This document shows, piece by piece, positions 21,830 through 33,719 of a stretch of 64,000 nucleotides of DNA. Each line of letters begins with the position of its first letter. The stretch's first letter is position 1. Location: assembly GCA_016165875.1 (NCBI GenBank), contig JABBOT010000004.1, positions 13,765,672-13,829,671 on the forward strand, written 5' to 3'. This DNA comes from Acanthopleura granulata. Its lineage: Eukaryota > Mollusca > Polyplacophora > Chitonida > Chitonidae. The position numbers and the translations under genes are program-made. Under the pieces are notes generated by a model. It did no database searches. It worked only from the letters and a program-made list of their open reading frames with translations, and was not told the origin of the DNA.

Positions 21830-23790
21830 TTATACCATTGAAATGAGAGCCGTCTATTTCTTCTTGTCTATGTCCTGTCTGTGTAATGGGAATCGCCTGT
21901 TTGAACGTTATCTGAGTCAGAGCAGTGGTGTCGTGTAATGGGAGCCGTTTGCTCGTACTTGTTATATTTGTCGTTCATATAGTGGTGTTTTGTAATGGGA
22001 ATCGTCTGTCTAATCTTGTCCATACTTATCTGACTCAGATAATGATGTCATGTTGTGGGGAATGTCTGCCTGCTCTTATCACATTTGTCTATCTCTTATA
22101 AAGGTGTCATGTAATGGAAACGGTCTGCCCATTCTAGACCATATTCTCAGACAGTGATGCCATGTGATAGGAATCGTCTGGCTCATCTTGGCCGTATTTA
22201 TGAGACCCAGATAATGGTGTCATGTATTGGGACCGTCTGTCTCTTCTTGTCCATGTTTTTCTTTCTCAGGTAATGGTGTGACATCATGGGAAACGTCTGC
22301 CAGTTCTGTTCCACATTTGTCTGTCTTAGTTTATGGTGTAATTGTGTAAAAGGAACCTACTCCCTGTGCTTGTCATGTTTAGCTGAGATAATGGTGTCAT
22401 GCAATGGAAACCGTCTTTCTCTGTTCTTGCTATGTTTGCCTATCTCAGAAAATGATGTCATTCAATGGGAATCGTCTGCCCGTTCTTGGCCATATTTGTC
22501 CATCTCAGATGAGGATGTCATCTAATGGAAATCGTCAGTGTGTTCTTGTCCTTATTTGCCTGCCGCAAATAATGGTGTACCGGGACCTATCTCTCTAGTC
22601 TTCCCATTTTTGTCTATCTCATATAATGGTGCCATGTAGCGAGAACCGCCTCCCTGTTCTTGCCATATTTGTTTATCTCATAAAATGGTGTCAAATGATG
22701 GGAAGAATCTGCCTTTCCTTCTCAGTTATCGTGGTTAATGGTGTAACGTATAGTGGGATCCGTCTGCTTGTTCTTGTCATATTTGTCTATCATGGTTAAC
22801 GGTGCAATGTATAGTGAGATCCGCCAGCTTTCTCTTTTGCCATATTTGTCTGTCGTGGTCAGTGGTGTATTCTATAGTTATATCCGTCTGCTTGCTCTTG
22901 TCATATTTGTTTATCTTGGTTAATAGTGTAATGCATACTGAGATTCGTCTGCTTGCTCTTGTCATGTTTGTCTATCGTAGTTAATGGTGTATTGTATAGT
23001 TAGATCCGTCTGCTTGCTCTTGTCATATTTGTTTATCTTGATTAATTGTGTAATATACAGTGGGATCCGTCTACTTAATCTTGTCATATTTGTCCATCGT
23101 GGACAATGGTGTAATGTAGTGAGATCCGTTTGCTGTCATACTTGTGTATCACAGTTAATTGTGTCCTGTAATAGGAATAACATTCTCCTTGTTATATATA
23201 AATATCTGTCGCAGAGGACGGTGCTATGGATTTCTAAACATCTGTGTTCGTGTTCGTATTTTTAATGATAGTCTGTGATATCAAGTGATGTAAATTTTGT
23301 CTTCGTTCTTATCCTTGCCCCTCTTTGTCATCCGCAAGAAGCACTAATGCTGTCGTGTAATGTGGACTGCTCTTTGTTCCATTCTTGCTAGTATTTGTCA
23401 TCCACAGGTAATTAATGCTATCCTGTTTTGTGGCCTGCTCTTCGTTCTCATTCTTTCACATATTTTTCATCTGCAGGTAATGGAATCATGTAATCTGAGC
23501 CTATTCCTTGTTATTATCCTTGGCAGTATTTACCACTCGAAGTTAATGATAGGTAATATGAACCGTCTTTTTGTTCTTGTCTTGTGTTTACCCCACGCAG
23601 TTGATTGTATCATATGGCATACTTTTTCTGTCTATTTTATTCTTGCCTGTACTAGTCATCGGCAAGTAATGCCACTTGAGTCGACTTCTTGTTTTCCACC
23701 CTCAACGAATGATACCATGCTTTTCTGAACTATCTCCCACTCCTTGACTTATTTGTCACTTGCAGTTAATGGCTGTCTTTGCTGCATATT
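21830..23790 (+). repeat. minisatellite, ~60-bp unit, about 30 copies
   Basis: Imperfect tandem repeats whose unit runs roughly TAATGGTGTCATGTAATGGG, AATCGTCTGCCTGTTCTTG, TCATATTTGTCTATCTCAGA. Spacing between successive ATCGTCTG-like anchors is 55-63 bp. The left part is diverged. The section 22740-23140 is more uniform and shows a dimeric pattern (period about 122 bp). The right end decays through 23790. Open frames at 22286-23728 follow from repeat periods near a multiple of three and are not genes. Each unit has a pyrimidine tract followed by CAG or a related triplet, resembling a 3' splice site. Confidence 0.9.
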
Positions 23791-24539
23791 TCATTCAGTG
23801 TTAAAGGAGGAAAAAAACCACAAAAATAAAAACATACATTAAAAAGTCCATGAAATCTCACGTAGCATTGCTCGTTTTCTTACTTTGCAGCAATAGATCT
23901 TTCCGAACTGTCAATCAAGAACATGCACTTGATCAATCAGAATCAGTAGTGTTCGTAGTGGGTCAATTCAGTCAACTAACTTCCCACACATCATCCCCAT
24001 GCTTCTGAATTGTACCCTAAATGTGTGATTGAGACATATATATTGTGAAATAGTTATGACCAAAGTACTTATTATGAAAATCCAGTTTGAAATGTAATAT
24101 TGAGTTCGTGTCCAGAATATTGAACACTTTTCACTTCCACGAATGCTTTTACAAACATAGGTTCCTTTATATATGAATATATTTCGAACGCTTGTTTTGG
24201 ATTACTGGTGGTGCAGAGTTGATACTAGAAAAAAAAAACCAGTTCACTTGAGAGTATACTTTAAGCAGCATAGTCTACGACCTTCCAACGACACGTAGTT
24301 CCTAGGAATGTGACAGATAATACAATGTCCTATGACCAGGTGTTGAATTTGCATAACCCTGCAATCTGTACATAGACCCACAAGTTTCACGCTGAATGAT
24401 TACGTTGGGATGTGATTTTTATTGCCTTTAAGCCTGTAAGGCATGTAGCTAGGACAATGATTCATGCAGATAACAAATCGTTTGATTCGAGGGCACAGTT
24501 TCTGTACCACTGCACTAAGTTATGACCAGTCACTTGCAG
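23791..24539. other. no supported feature
   Basis: AT-rich flank of the minisatellite. No exon, promoter or repeat was recognised. Confidence 0.35.
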
Positions 24540-24709
24540 CTGCTGAATGCCCGAGTATAGTCTGTTCGGGAACCACATCAGCGGGTTTTACCTGTGAGAT
24601 TTATTCCCCGGGAATGGAAAGTCAACACATTCAGTGTGGCAATAGCGGGCCAGCATGCCTGAAAGATGAGATCGGTATACATCAAGACAGCCCTGTGGGT
24701 ACTGCTTGA
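24540..24709 (+). CDS. candidate cysteine-rich terminal exon
   Basis: Acceptor CAGTCACTTGCAG ends at 24539. The frame (two incoming bases) is open for 55 codons to TGA at 24709. Five cysteines occur in about 35 residues (ECPSIVC, FTCEIY, IQCGN, PACLKD), suggesting a secreted or extracellular fold if real. No poly(A) signal was checked closely downstream and no partner exon was found. Base composition is richer in G+C than the surroundings. Confidence 0.25.
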
Positions 24710-25264
24710 CTACTTGGAACATCTCACCATCCCCCAAACACGCTACTGTGCTGTGTTGTTACAGACGACTGTTAACGGACATGATGAAGATAGATGTAAA
24801 GATTAATTACAGGCCTATGCATTTTAAACATATAAGATCCTCCAGATATACAAATGCAATAAAGCATGATAAAACTAGCCATGTGTAATATTTATTTATA
24901 CAAATAGATGCTTATTGCTTCAGTATTTTCAATATCAATCAAAGTCGTGTTAATATCGACCTATAAGTATATTGGCGTTGTTGTAGTTTGGAAATGTTTT
25001 ATTACGTTCAAATGTCATACTCCGAACTATATCCATTGAACCTGGTAATACTTATGCCATCTTTCTCGTGTCCTTGTAATTCCTTCTGTTGTTTATATAC
25101 TACCTGACCACTGGTAAGGATTATTGGTGCTTTGTTTTGAATGAACGTTTGGATGCACACTTATAGGATTTAGTAACTTAAGAACAAATAGATAGTTATT
25201 AGACAACACAGATTATGAAAGATTATGACTCGTGCGAGGTATTGTTCAAAGCATCTTATTCTCA

Positions 25265-25440
25265 CTTGTTCTAGGGCCTCCTTGGCTCAATCGGTTAGCG
25301 CCCTAGCGCAGCGCAATGACCTAGAGGCCTACTATCAATGTCGTCGCTATGAGTTCACGACCAGCTCATGCTGGCTTTCTCTCCGGTCGTACGTGGGAAG
25401 GCCTGACTAATCAGGCCAATGCCAACACCTCTCATGGAAA
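25265..25440 (+). repeat. SINE head with tRNA-like A and B boxes
   Basis: This is the only plus-oriented copy and the one that keeps the head. GGGCCTCCTTGGCTCAATCG and GTTAGCGCCCTAGCGC contain a good pol III A box (TGGCTCAATCGG). ATGAGTTCACGACC is a B-box relative. Then come CATGCTGGCTTTCTCTCCG and TACGTGGGAAGGCCTGAC, the complements of blocks seen in the minus copies. It is truncated before the tail. tRNA-headed SINEs are known to be widespread in molluscs (for example RUDI of the V-SINE group); whether this belongs to that family was not tested. Confidence 0.8.
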
Positions 25441-25674
25441 ACAGATGGGCTATTCCCCTTAGTATAAGGGCATGGAATTCCAGCAAAGCAATACCCTCTA
25501 TTCAGAGTTCATTCTTTCAGGGAGGTAAACCAACAATTTTCAAGGAACAACACCACAAAAACTGTACATTTTAAAATCACACTGATAAACCAACAAGAGA
25601 AACTCCCTAACTTCTGGATCAGCATTAATTTACTGAGGGTTAAGCAGTCCCTTAACGGTTGACCATTTAGGCAG

Positions 25675-25871
25675 AATTGTTGGGTGACGCCAAGATTCTG
25701 TGCAGTGACCGGTATGTGGAATCATATCATGCTGAATACGCCGAATACGCCGAAACAGAGAAGCCAGGAGAACATCACTATTACATCTGGCGCTCTAAGA
25801 TCGCTGTGTATCAGATGTCCACGGGCGTAACGATCGTCAGAACAACTGTTCTCCTTGGCTGGAAATATTAA
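25675..25871 (+). CDS. candidate terminal exon, unknown protein
   Basis: Acceptor ACCATTTAGGCAG ends at 25674 and a frame needing one base from the previous exon runs 64 codons to TAA. It is rich in Tyr, Glu and Ala with an imperfect EYAEYAE repeat. No family recognised. The candidate at 24540-24709 ends in a stop, so the two cannot be consecutive coding exons. Confidence 0.2.
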
Positions 25872-26139
25872 TTATGGTACTAGACTTTCCCTGAACTACA
25901 TCTGTGCAGCATCTGGTGATGGCCGAGCTACCCCCGCACAGGACGGAATATAGGTCAACTGACAATTAGGTCACCTTTGAGTAATCATTGTTCCCCACCT
26001 TTCCGATTCTGAAGAGAGATTAAATACGAAATAACCTTCCAATGGGAAAGTATCCCCTGGGTTTGTGTGGAACAAGCTGTTTTGAGGCTAATTGTCTCAG
26101 CCTGTAAAACCATATCAATGTGAGGAAGCTATCGTAGGT

Positions 26140-26168
26140 TTGTGTGTGTGTGTGTGGGGGGGGGGGGG
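26140..26168 (+). repeat. (TG)n followed by G13
   Basis: About eight TG units run straight into thirteen G. A simple microsatellite plus homopolymer; a likely site of length polymorphism. Confidence 0.9.
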
Positions 26169-26334
26169 TATGAATCTTTTCTAAGGAGAAAGGATATAAC
26201 TTAATTATGCATGGTCGAAGCAATATGGAATCTTCTAACCCAAATTGGCACACCATTAATTCCCGTCTGTAGGACTTCTTCTCCCTTATCCGGAAAATTT
26301 CACGCAAACATTTTAAACCGGGCTTTCAATTAGG

Positions 26335-26565
26335 ATATTAACTGCAATCCTGGCAACTCTTTTCTGCAAGGCTTAGAATTCTTCTCTTTTATCCTTGCCA
26401 CTCATCTTTGTATCCCTACAACTATTCTCTGCAGTAATTGCAACTCTTTTCTGTAATCCTTGCAATTCAGCTCAGTAATTCGTCCAAATCTTCTCTACAA
26501 TCCTTGCAACTCATCTATGTAACCCATGCGACATTTAATTCTCGCGACTCCTGTCTATATACAAT
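26335..26565 (+). repeat. degenerate pyrimidine-rich tandem repeat
   Basis: The phrases GCAATCCTGGCAACTCTTTT, CCTTGCCACTCATCTTTG, GCAACTCTTTTCTGTAATCC, TTGCAATTCAGCTCAG and CAATCCTTGCAACTCATCT recur at roughly 25-55 bp intervals. Six or seven decayed units are visible, with no coding frame. Confidence 0.6.
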
Positions 26566-29500
26566 ATCCTATACCGACAGATCTTTGCCCATTTGATCAT
26601 CACTTTGGTTCTAGATTAGTAGTGTACCGTATTAATCTTGTTTTACAAGTGTGCTTTTCATGTAGGCCTAAAGAGTTGAATTATCATCATATACTTTGTT
26701 AGGTTAGAGAGGCTAGCACTATGAAATAGGTTTGGTGGTATTTCTTGCGATTTTCCGACTAACATCAGTACACATCACGTTAGTTTTTACTTCGTGTATC
26801 ATATACACTAGTTACCACATCAAAGGGAAATGACAAAATCAAAAGTTTTGCGCATATTTAAAATCAAATATAGGTCGCTTTTCTTTTCTTGTCATGGTTG
26901 TTCTATACTAACAAAATTTATCCGAACTGTTTATGTAAATGCCTTTACAGTAGCAACTTGCACACGTTGTTAATGGCAATTTAAAATACGTCACTGGTCT
27001 AGAAATACACAAAACACATTTTATTTATAACGGCGAGTGAGGTGTGGTACAGTACATGCGATATTAGAATATCTCTATGAATTCTTTGTTAACTACTCAT
27101 CTAAAAGCTATGGTTAGGAAAATGTTCCTAGTAGGCTTCACCACTTCTGAAATCTCACACATTTTCTAACCAACAGTATTTGTGTAAGTCAAACTACTGT
27201 TTATCTATAACCAATATGGTAAACATGTGTTACCGATGTACTATCAGAACAGAATACCAGTAGAGTAACTGATGACAAGTGTATGTAGATATTTGGCCAC
27301 AGAAAATAAGACTTCTACCTGACTTTTCGTAACAATGTACGAGTGTTGGGGTGAAAGTAACCCTCGGAGATCGTTGTCCAATAATGTAATGGCTAATCCA
27401 ACATCGCGGCCTTTTGCCGGAGTAATACCCGAACCGTTGGTTATTGATCTTTGTCCCTCAAACTGCTGGGGGTTTGCTCAGCTCCGGATGTGAATGGATT
27501 CCCTGTTAAGAAATACTTCCTGGTCGCATTAAATAAACACTGGCTCTCGGCTGATCGCAGATAATCGATTTTCAATAAGCTGGTCATTGATCCGCCATCT
27601 CGGTTGGTACTTAACTAATCTGCCTAGGGCATGCCTGATCCTTTGTCAAACATCGGAGCCTTAGACTGAACACCACACATTACCGTCTTCAGAATGACAG
27701 AAAAAAAACTTTTGGAAACTGGTGCAAAAAAGCCACACCATTTTATTGGTCTGCGGAGGATTTAAGCAACGTGGGTACAAATTAGATCAAGTTGCTTGTC
27801 TCTCTGTTGATTTCAGGGATAGCCAATAAATTATCTCTTGATGATGAACAACACTGACGCGTAAGCATGCCTTAATCAGGGTTTATTCAACATATTCATT
27901 GTACTTACATGTAGAACGGCGTAAAAGAATTTTGCTGATTAATGTCACTGAGATGCACTCTATTTCACAAATTTACAACATGGCCGGGCAGACGGACTTC
28001 GTTCTTAATACGCAGGTGGAGTTACAGGCATCGAAGCTGTTAACTGGGATGATGTATGCATGTGTAAAAAATCAAACAATCAGCTAAAGGACGGCGTGAC
28101 ACACTTGTAATATATGAATATTCACTGTAAAAAATCACATGCTTAAATTGCCCTAAATTAGTGAATGACTGTGGTTATGTTAGGCCAAAACAAAAAAACC
28201 ATGAAAAACGGAGATGGAAACGGCTGTTTTATACTCTTAATTTTGCATCGGGTCATACATATACATCACAGCAGAAGTACGGCCACTAAACGTCCTACAC
28301 GTGGCGCAGATTTATGTGTTAGGTGTTGAATACAGCTCTAGGTAAATATCACCAGGAATTACTACTCTCTGGCAATGGCCATCTAGCGGGATCCAAATCG
28401 CATAATATAACACAGGAAAGATCAATGGTTAATGAACTTCCTGTACTCAGGAATACTGTAGACTCCTGAGAATAGCTGCTTTCGAAAATATAAAGTTGTC
28501 TTAAGTTCATTCTGCAAAAGAGTATATGAGTTATAGTCCACTAAGAGTTAATAGAATGGAAAACAACGAAGGCCTTGGCGAACATATTGTTTTACACATA
28601 TCTCTGAAAACCAATTTTAGCCTATCTACTCCGACGGCGGCCTTGTTTTGTGGGATGGAATGTGAAGTAGGGTAAATCGGCAACTCGTGGAGTAACAAAG
28701 ATTCTCGTATATGAAAGGCAATGAATAGGACATCCGAATTTAATTATTTACCGAATCTCTTAGCCAAAAAGATGAGATACCTATGTCAAATCTCAGGAAA
28801 TTAGCTCTATCATACGGTAACTAATTTTAAATTTAATTTGATGCGTACTCCCAGTAAGGTATTGTTTTCAAACAATCTTTAATCTTCCAGCTTTCTGACG
28901 TGGACCTTTTTCTCTCGTTTTCCCCCACTCGCGTCATTTTCTTCCAGTCGTAGTGATACATTGATAGATCTCAAAACCGTACGCTGACTGACATTCTAGA
29001 TTTGCCTCCGATTCTTCACATGGCTTCATCTCTCTTTTTCATATAACACTCTGCAGATGGATCTAATACCGATTAGTCTCTTGAAATTTGCAATTAGTTT
29101 AAACATAGGATTCCCAAATTATCAAAAAATCAAAGACAAGTGAACAAATGTTCTCATTAGTTATTGTTGAAAACTTAAATGAGATAAAAAAACAAATAAA
29201 AAAAATTACGCTGACAAGAAATGTTGATTGTTTTTTTTCAATGAGAAATATCAAGCATATACCGTTTTTTTCCCATTTGCTCTCCGTGTTGTGTTTCTTG
29301 TTGGATTCATTTTTGGTGATGTAATCAAACACTCCGCATCTTTTGATAAAACAATTCGAGTGACGCGTATCAGAGTCCAATCATGCTATTCCGATTCTAA
29401 ATTTTTCCGCCAGTTTAAGTTCTTGCATTAACTCCACTATCCGTTTCGATAAATTCATCTGAGAAAGTTTTTATGCATTAATTGATATGGAGACACTCTT

Positions 29501-30557
29501 GAGGCTTTGGCCATTGTAAGGACTTATTATGCTCCACTTGAAACCGTTATTTTTCTACACAGGGGGTTGTGCCCACATATCTCTAAAGCACTTAAATGTG
29601 TGATGTAAAGTAGAACAATTAAGTACACAATTTTTTACCCGAATTTGATACCTCATTTATTTTCACAAAGCAATACAACAAATGCACTCAAAATTAAATG
29701 TATATGCTCAGCTCTTTACGCGCTACACGATTTCTGTCCATAACGTTTTTCTTCCCACATGTACTACAATTAAGCTTGCACTATTCCCTTGAGGCCCACC
29801 TATGGAAAGCACCTTTCAGTTTAAGAATTTTTATTGAATTACATGTCAGTTGACAATAAATTTCCGACAAATTCTCATCTACACCTGCGATCATCCTAAC
29901 AAATGCATTCTTTTATCCCAATCTGATTATTCCTGCGTAAACATGTACGAGTAGTGGTCATTGCTATGGCTTCTGATTCCATTTGGCTGTAAAACATTTC
30001 GTACATATGTATGTGTAGAGTATACAAGTTCGATATTGCTACTTGGATCTAAGAAGCACATTTTAGGCTGTTTATAGGGTTTTCTTAATAGGCTTAAGGT
30101 AAATGTCTTACAGAAGATTGCGTAATCCTTTACTTGGGAGAATACCATCGGCAATTAATATGGATTCTAAATGGGTGTACACAGATATAATGGCGCATCA
30201 TTACTCTGAAACATTGTTAGCTAAACCCACCAAACTGCAGGGTAATTTCATACCAATACATACTTCATTGTGCAAACATAATAAATTCAAAATGTAAGCG
30301 ATCTGGGGATTTTGTCTTGCCGTTTAAAAAAATTATTCGGTTGTTGTGGTCAATTGTTGTAGACTGAAACTTTTATATGCTTAAATAGTTTGGCAGTTGT
30401 ATAACTTTTGTCCCCTTTTATATTATCTTATTATAATATACCTACATATTACCCGAAATAAAATGCTTGTCTGAATCTTCTGCGACATCATATTTGAAAC
30501 ATTCTTCTGTACGGATTTACAGCTAAGAAAGGTTAGAAAATTCTGCTTGTTTTACAG
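26566..30557. other. non-coding stretch with one unusually G+C-balanced island
   Basis: No gene recognised. Within it, 27380-27640 is richer in CpG and in homeodomain-like motifs (TTATTGATC, AATCGATTTTCAATAAGC, GTCATTGATCC), which could mark a regulatory element. A good acceptor (CTCTCTGTTGATTTCAG near 27816) leads only to a 13-codon frame. Confidence 0.35.
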
Positions 30558-30830
30558 TCCGCATTACCCCTATACATAGAAACTTGTGAAAAAGTGAAAA
30601 AGATTTCATTGTATGCAGACGATGAATTTTCTTGTGCACAATTGCTTTACACATTTTTAAGGCAATGTAGACAATTTCTCCAGGACTGCAACCTTGTTGA
30701 TTCATCAATAAAGTTATCAGAATACACTCAATTTTTTTCGGAGCTTGTAGGCTTGTACATTGTGCAAAGCAAGGATTGCGCTTTGTTAACATCATTAATC
30801 AGTGAAAGTATGTTTATAGGTGTGAACTAA
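30558..30830 (+). CDS. candidate helical-protein exon, unknown family
   Basis: Acceptor TTCTGCTTGTTTTACAG ends at 30557 and a frame stays open for 90 codons to TAA at 30830. A possible donor (ATAG|GTGTGA) lies at 30819, giving a 262-nt exon. The peptide is Leu/Ser/Cys-rich and looks helical (SCAQLLYTFLRQCRQFLQDC, LLTSLISE). It contains KISLYADDEF, which resembles the YADD box of LINE reverse transcriptases, but the residues around it do not continue that motif. The frame is also open seven codons upstream of the acceptor. Function unknown. Confidence 0.3.
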   Translation, partial: SALPLYIETCEKVKKISLYADDEFSCAQLLYTFLRQCRQFLQDCNLVDSSIKLSEYTQFFSELVGLYIVQSKDCALLTSLISESMFIGVN

Positions 30831-31832
30831 GGCAAGGTCTGAAAATGGTGCCATCGGATTGGCACACGATATATGGACTCGAACCGGACAGAAAATCCCT
30901 GACTCTGGGCAAGGATAACCACAATGAAGTTTATCCTATTTGCAACAGATCATGTTGTCTTCTCGCCGAAAGCGACAGAACTCTAATCCGTGGGTTGCTG
31001 TCTAAACTGTGTTGCGCGTACACCATCCCATGCGGGGGCAGAATGAGCAGATGACGTTTTCAAGGTGTGGGCTGAATTGTGACATATCACATGCAAGTAT
31101 ATAATTGTAGACACGTGGATGTGTCAAGTCAGAAATAATGTCAGGTCACGTCTCCACAAGGGTGAATGTATTGCGGAAACAGATGTCTCAAGCGGACAAG
31201 ATTTGGGCAAAAACTAGACGTACCGCCGGAAGGGTCAGAGCATGCCGGAAAGCACGCGGAGAGGAAAATACTGGTATTATTTCTCCAAACAAAACAAACC
31301 AGTGAGTACCCAAGGCAACAGAGACCACTCAACGGGACAGCCAGAGTGCGACAGCTTCATAATAACACCAATTATAGCAGCTCGCACATGCAGCCCCCAA
31401 ACTCAATCTGCCTAACGTCCGGTCCAATGAAGAGTAACATGTATGTGATTCTTGAAGCGGCAACAGCGATTTGTGTACATAAAGATTATCGCGACACAAG
31501 GGGTCATCACATCGGGTCAGAGTTATTCTGACAAATTTCTAAAATAACTCCCAACGCCGACCAGGAATCCTAAATATAGTGTAAAATTAGGCCGGTATGT
31601 TGCGTAGAAAAATCATTCTGTATTTGTTGAAAAGACGGTGGTTGGTCTCCTCAAATCTATTGCTATTTACTTCTAAAACTGTAGACCATGAATGTCTGGT
31701 CATATTTCCTAGGAAATGTGGATGTCCAGTGTACTTTTATTCCGTTCACACTTGCAAGCAAATGTGTATTTTGTGCCTTGTTGTGTGTGGTAGTTTGAGT
31801 TATTCAGCATCTGCATAAAGGTGTCACCTGGG
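30831..31832. other. no firm feature; G+C-richer patch
   Basis: The span 30840-31530 is richer in G+C and open in several frames on + (30845-31054, 31166-31531), but none has a coherent splice context. Possibly old repeat or coding debris. Confidence 0.3.
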
Positions 31833-32240
31833 TTATTTTAGAACCCGAAAACATATCTTACAAGTACTCCCGATGATTTCACTTTGTGCTGAGTGTGGTA
31901 GTGCAGTTATTGAGGATTCTTGAGCAGAGTTCTTAAAATCATTATATTTAATAATATCAAGGTCACTAGTATTGAGATGTCAGTTGTGGTGATGTATAAA
32001 ATCTGATGACCCATTTTCCAAGATGAGCGAGAAAAACCAATCTAACTCTTTGACAGCTTGACCGTTATTGAAAATTTTGGAAGTGACTGGCTTGATATAC
32101 TCGATGAAAATGAGTGAGATGTCCTGAATGCGGAAGTAATTAGGCAAGGCGTTGCGTACATCTGATACTGTCCTGTGGTGGATCACAAATTCAATCTTCA
32201 GCTGCGCAACCCAGAAAACACGGTTCAGTTCCAGGTAGGG
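31833..32240 (-). pseudogene. interrupted open frame, unknown protein
   Basis: On the minus strand one frame runs 86 codons from 32240 to a TGA at 31980-31982, then continues in the same frame for 48 more codons to TAA at 31833. Both halves have protein-like composition (LKIEFVIHHRTVSDVRNALP and ELDWFFSLILEN before the TGA; SITALPHSAQSEIIGS and CKICF after). The simplest reading is a decayed coding sequence with one nonsense change. Alternatives are a real 3' exon ending at the TGA, or chance. It abuts a satellite array. No family recognised. Confidence 0.35.
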
Positions 32241-32753
32241 TCATCCATTTGGCGATTAATGTAAGAGGATAAGTCATGTACTGTTTTCTCCAAGCTAAGC
32301 GCATACAATGAGGGGTGTCATGTCTAGTGTCTTTGGTGTGAGGCAGTGAGGTATATACCCCACGAAATAATCAGAATATTATTAAATGTGACTCTAAGCC
32401 TCAAGCATACAGACAAACAAACAAACGAAACTGCTTGTGGATCGCTTAGAATGTTTAATATGATGATTAAATCTAGATGGATTATTTTAGTTTTAAAAGT
32501 AATATGATATAGTTTATACAGTATTATATGTGTTGAATTGAATCTTGGGAAATGCCTATCACATCCTAGGTTGACATTCCTAGTGGTGGGCGAAGATGAT
32601 AATGCTATAATGTCACCGACAGGTAAAAGGTATCACTGATGCCTTACGAAACAGCAGTGAGTGCACGTGAGTGAAGTTAGACTGCGATTCGAAGTTCGCG
32701 GTTAGCTATTCAACGGGGACAAGTCATTATTTCTATAAATTATATACTAGGGT

Positions 32754-33415
32754 ATATCTCCATTAATACTGCACCTACAGACATCATACTTGGTACATTA
32801 ATGACACCTAATGCGGGCTATCACGCCATGCATATAATTCCCGATTCTGGCACCAGGGGACGTTTCTGTGAATAGCAGTCTGAATAGCAGTCTGGCCCAT
32901 ACATCCATTATTACTACACCTACAGCATACTTGGCACTTATTGCGGGCTATCACTTGATGGCAATAAATCACGATTTTAACACCAGGGGGCGTTTCTGTG
33001 AATAGTAGTCTGAATAACATTCTGGCCCATATCTCCATTGTTAATACACCTACAGACATCATACTTGGTACTATCGCGGGCTATCACGTCATACATATAA
33101 TTCCCGATTCTGACACAGGGGGCGCTTCCGTGAATAGCAGTCTGACCCATATCTCCATTAATACTGCACCATGATACTTGGTACATTAATGACACCTAAT
33201 GCGGGCTCTCACGTCATGCCGATAATTTCCAAATCTGACACCATGGGGCGCTTCTATGAATAGCAGTCTGAATAGCAGTCTGGCCCATATCTGGATTAAT
33301 ACTGCACCTACAGACATCATACTTAATAATTCATGACAAATAATGTACATTAATGACATTTAATGCGGACTATTACCTGATGTCCAAGATTCCCGATTCT
33401 AGCACCAGGGCCGAT
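32754..33415 (+). repeat. satellite-like array, 5 units of ~120-142 bp
   Basis: Units begin near 32754, 32896, 33027, 33147 and 33284 with ATATCTCCATTAATACTGCA or a variant. They continue with CAGACATCATACTTGGTAC, GCGGGCTATCACG, ATTCCCGATTCTG and CACCAGGGG...TGAATAGCAGTCTG. Unit lengths differ through small deletions. Minus-strand frames at 32808-33195 are repeat readings. Confidence 0.85.
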
Positions 33416-33719
33416 GAAGGATTACGGAATTTTTGCTGAGGGGCTATCCCCGACTTGAGATAAATTTTAGGTATGGAAATTTTGTGACGAAGGCTAGGAG
33501 AATTAAACAAGGAAATCCTATGTTCACTGTCAGCCAGTTAACGATTCTGTCTGCTTCTTACCTATTTAAAATGTATCTATTATTTTTTATTCTATAGAAG
33601 ATGTATTTTAATTGCATTTATTTTAATTTATTAATATGTTACAGATACGTACAGGTTCTAACTGGTTCTTCAAAATCACTTTGCCAATCTAAAAATATTG
33701 CTTCGGAATTCTTTAACGT

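Noticed and set aside
22286..23728. Several 60-120 codon + strand frames inside the minisatellite
   Set aside because: They arise because the repeat period is near a multiple of three; frame content follows repeat units and shifts with each length change.
25265..25440. Possible tRNA gene (A and B boxes present)
   Set aside because: No paired acceptor, D or anticodon stems; the boxes are followed by the SINE body, so it is a SINE head.
30618..30650. YADD motif as evidence of an intact LINE reverse transcriptase
   Set aside because: The hydrophobic residues normally following YADD are absent and no other RT blocks or endonuclease flank it.
31980..31982. TGA as a selenocysteine codon
   Set aside because: No Cys/Sec redox context around it and no SECIS-like hairpin identified; pseudogene decay is simpler.
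32808..33195. Overlapping minus-strand frames with repeated GQTAIQTAIHRN-type phrases
   Set aside because: Direct translation of the 120-142 bp satellite units, not a protein-coding gene.
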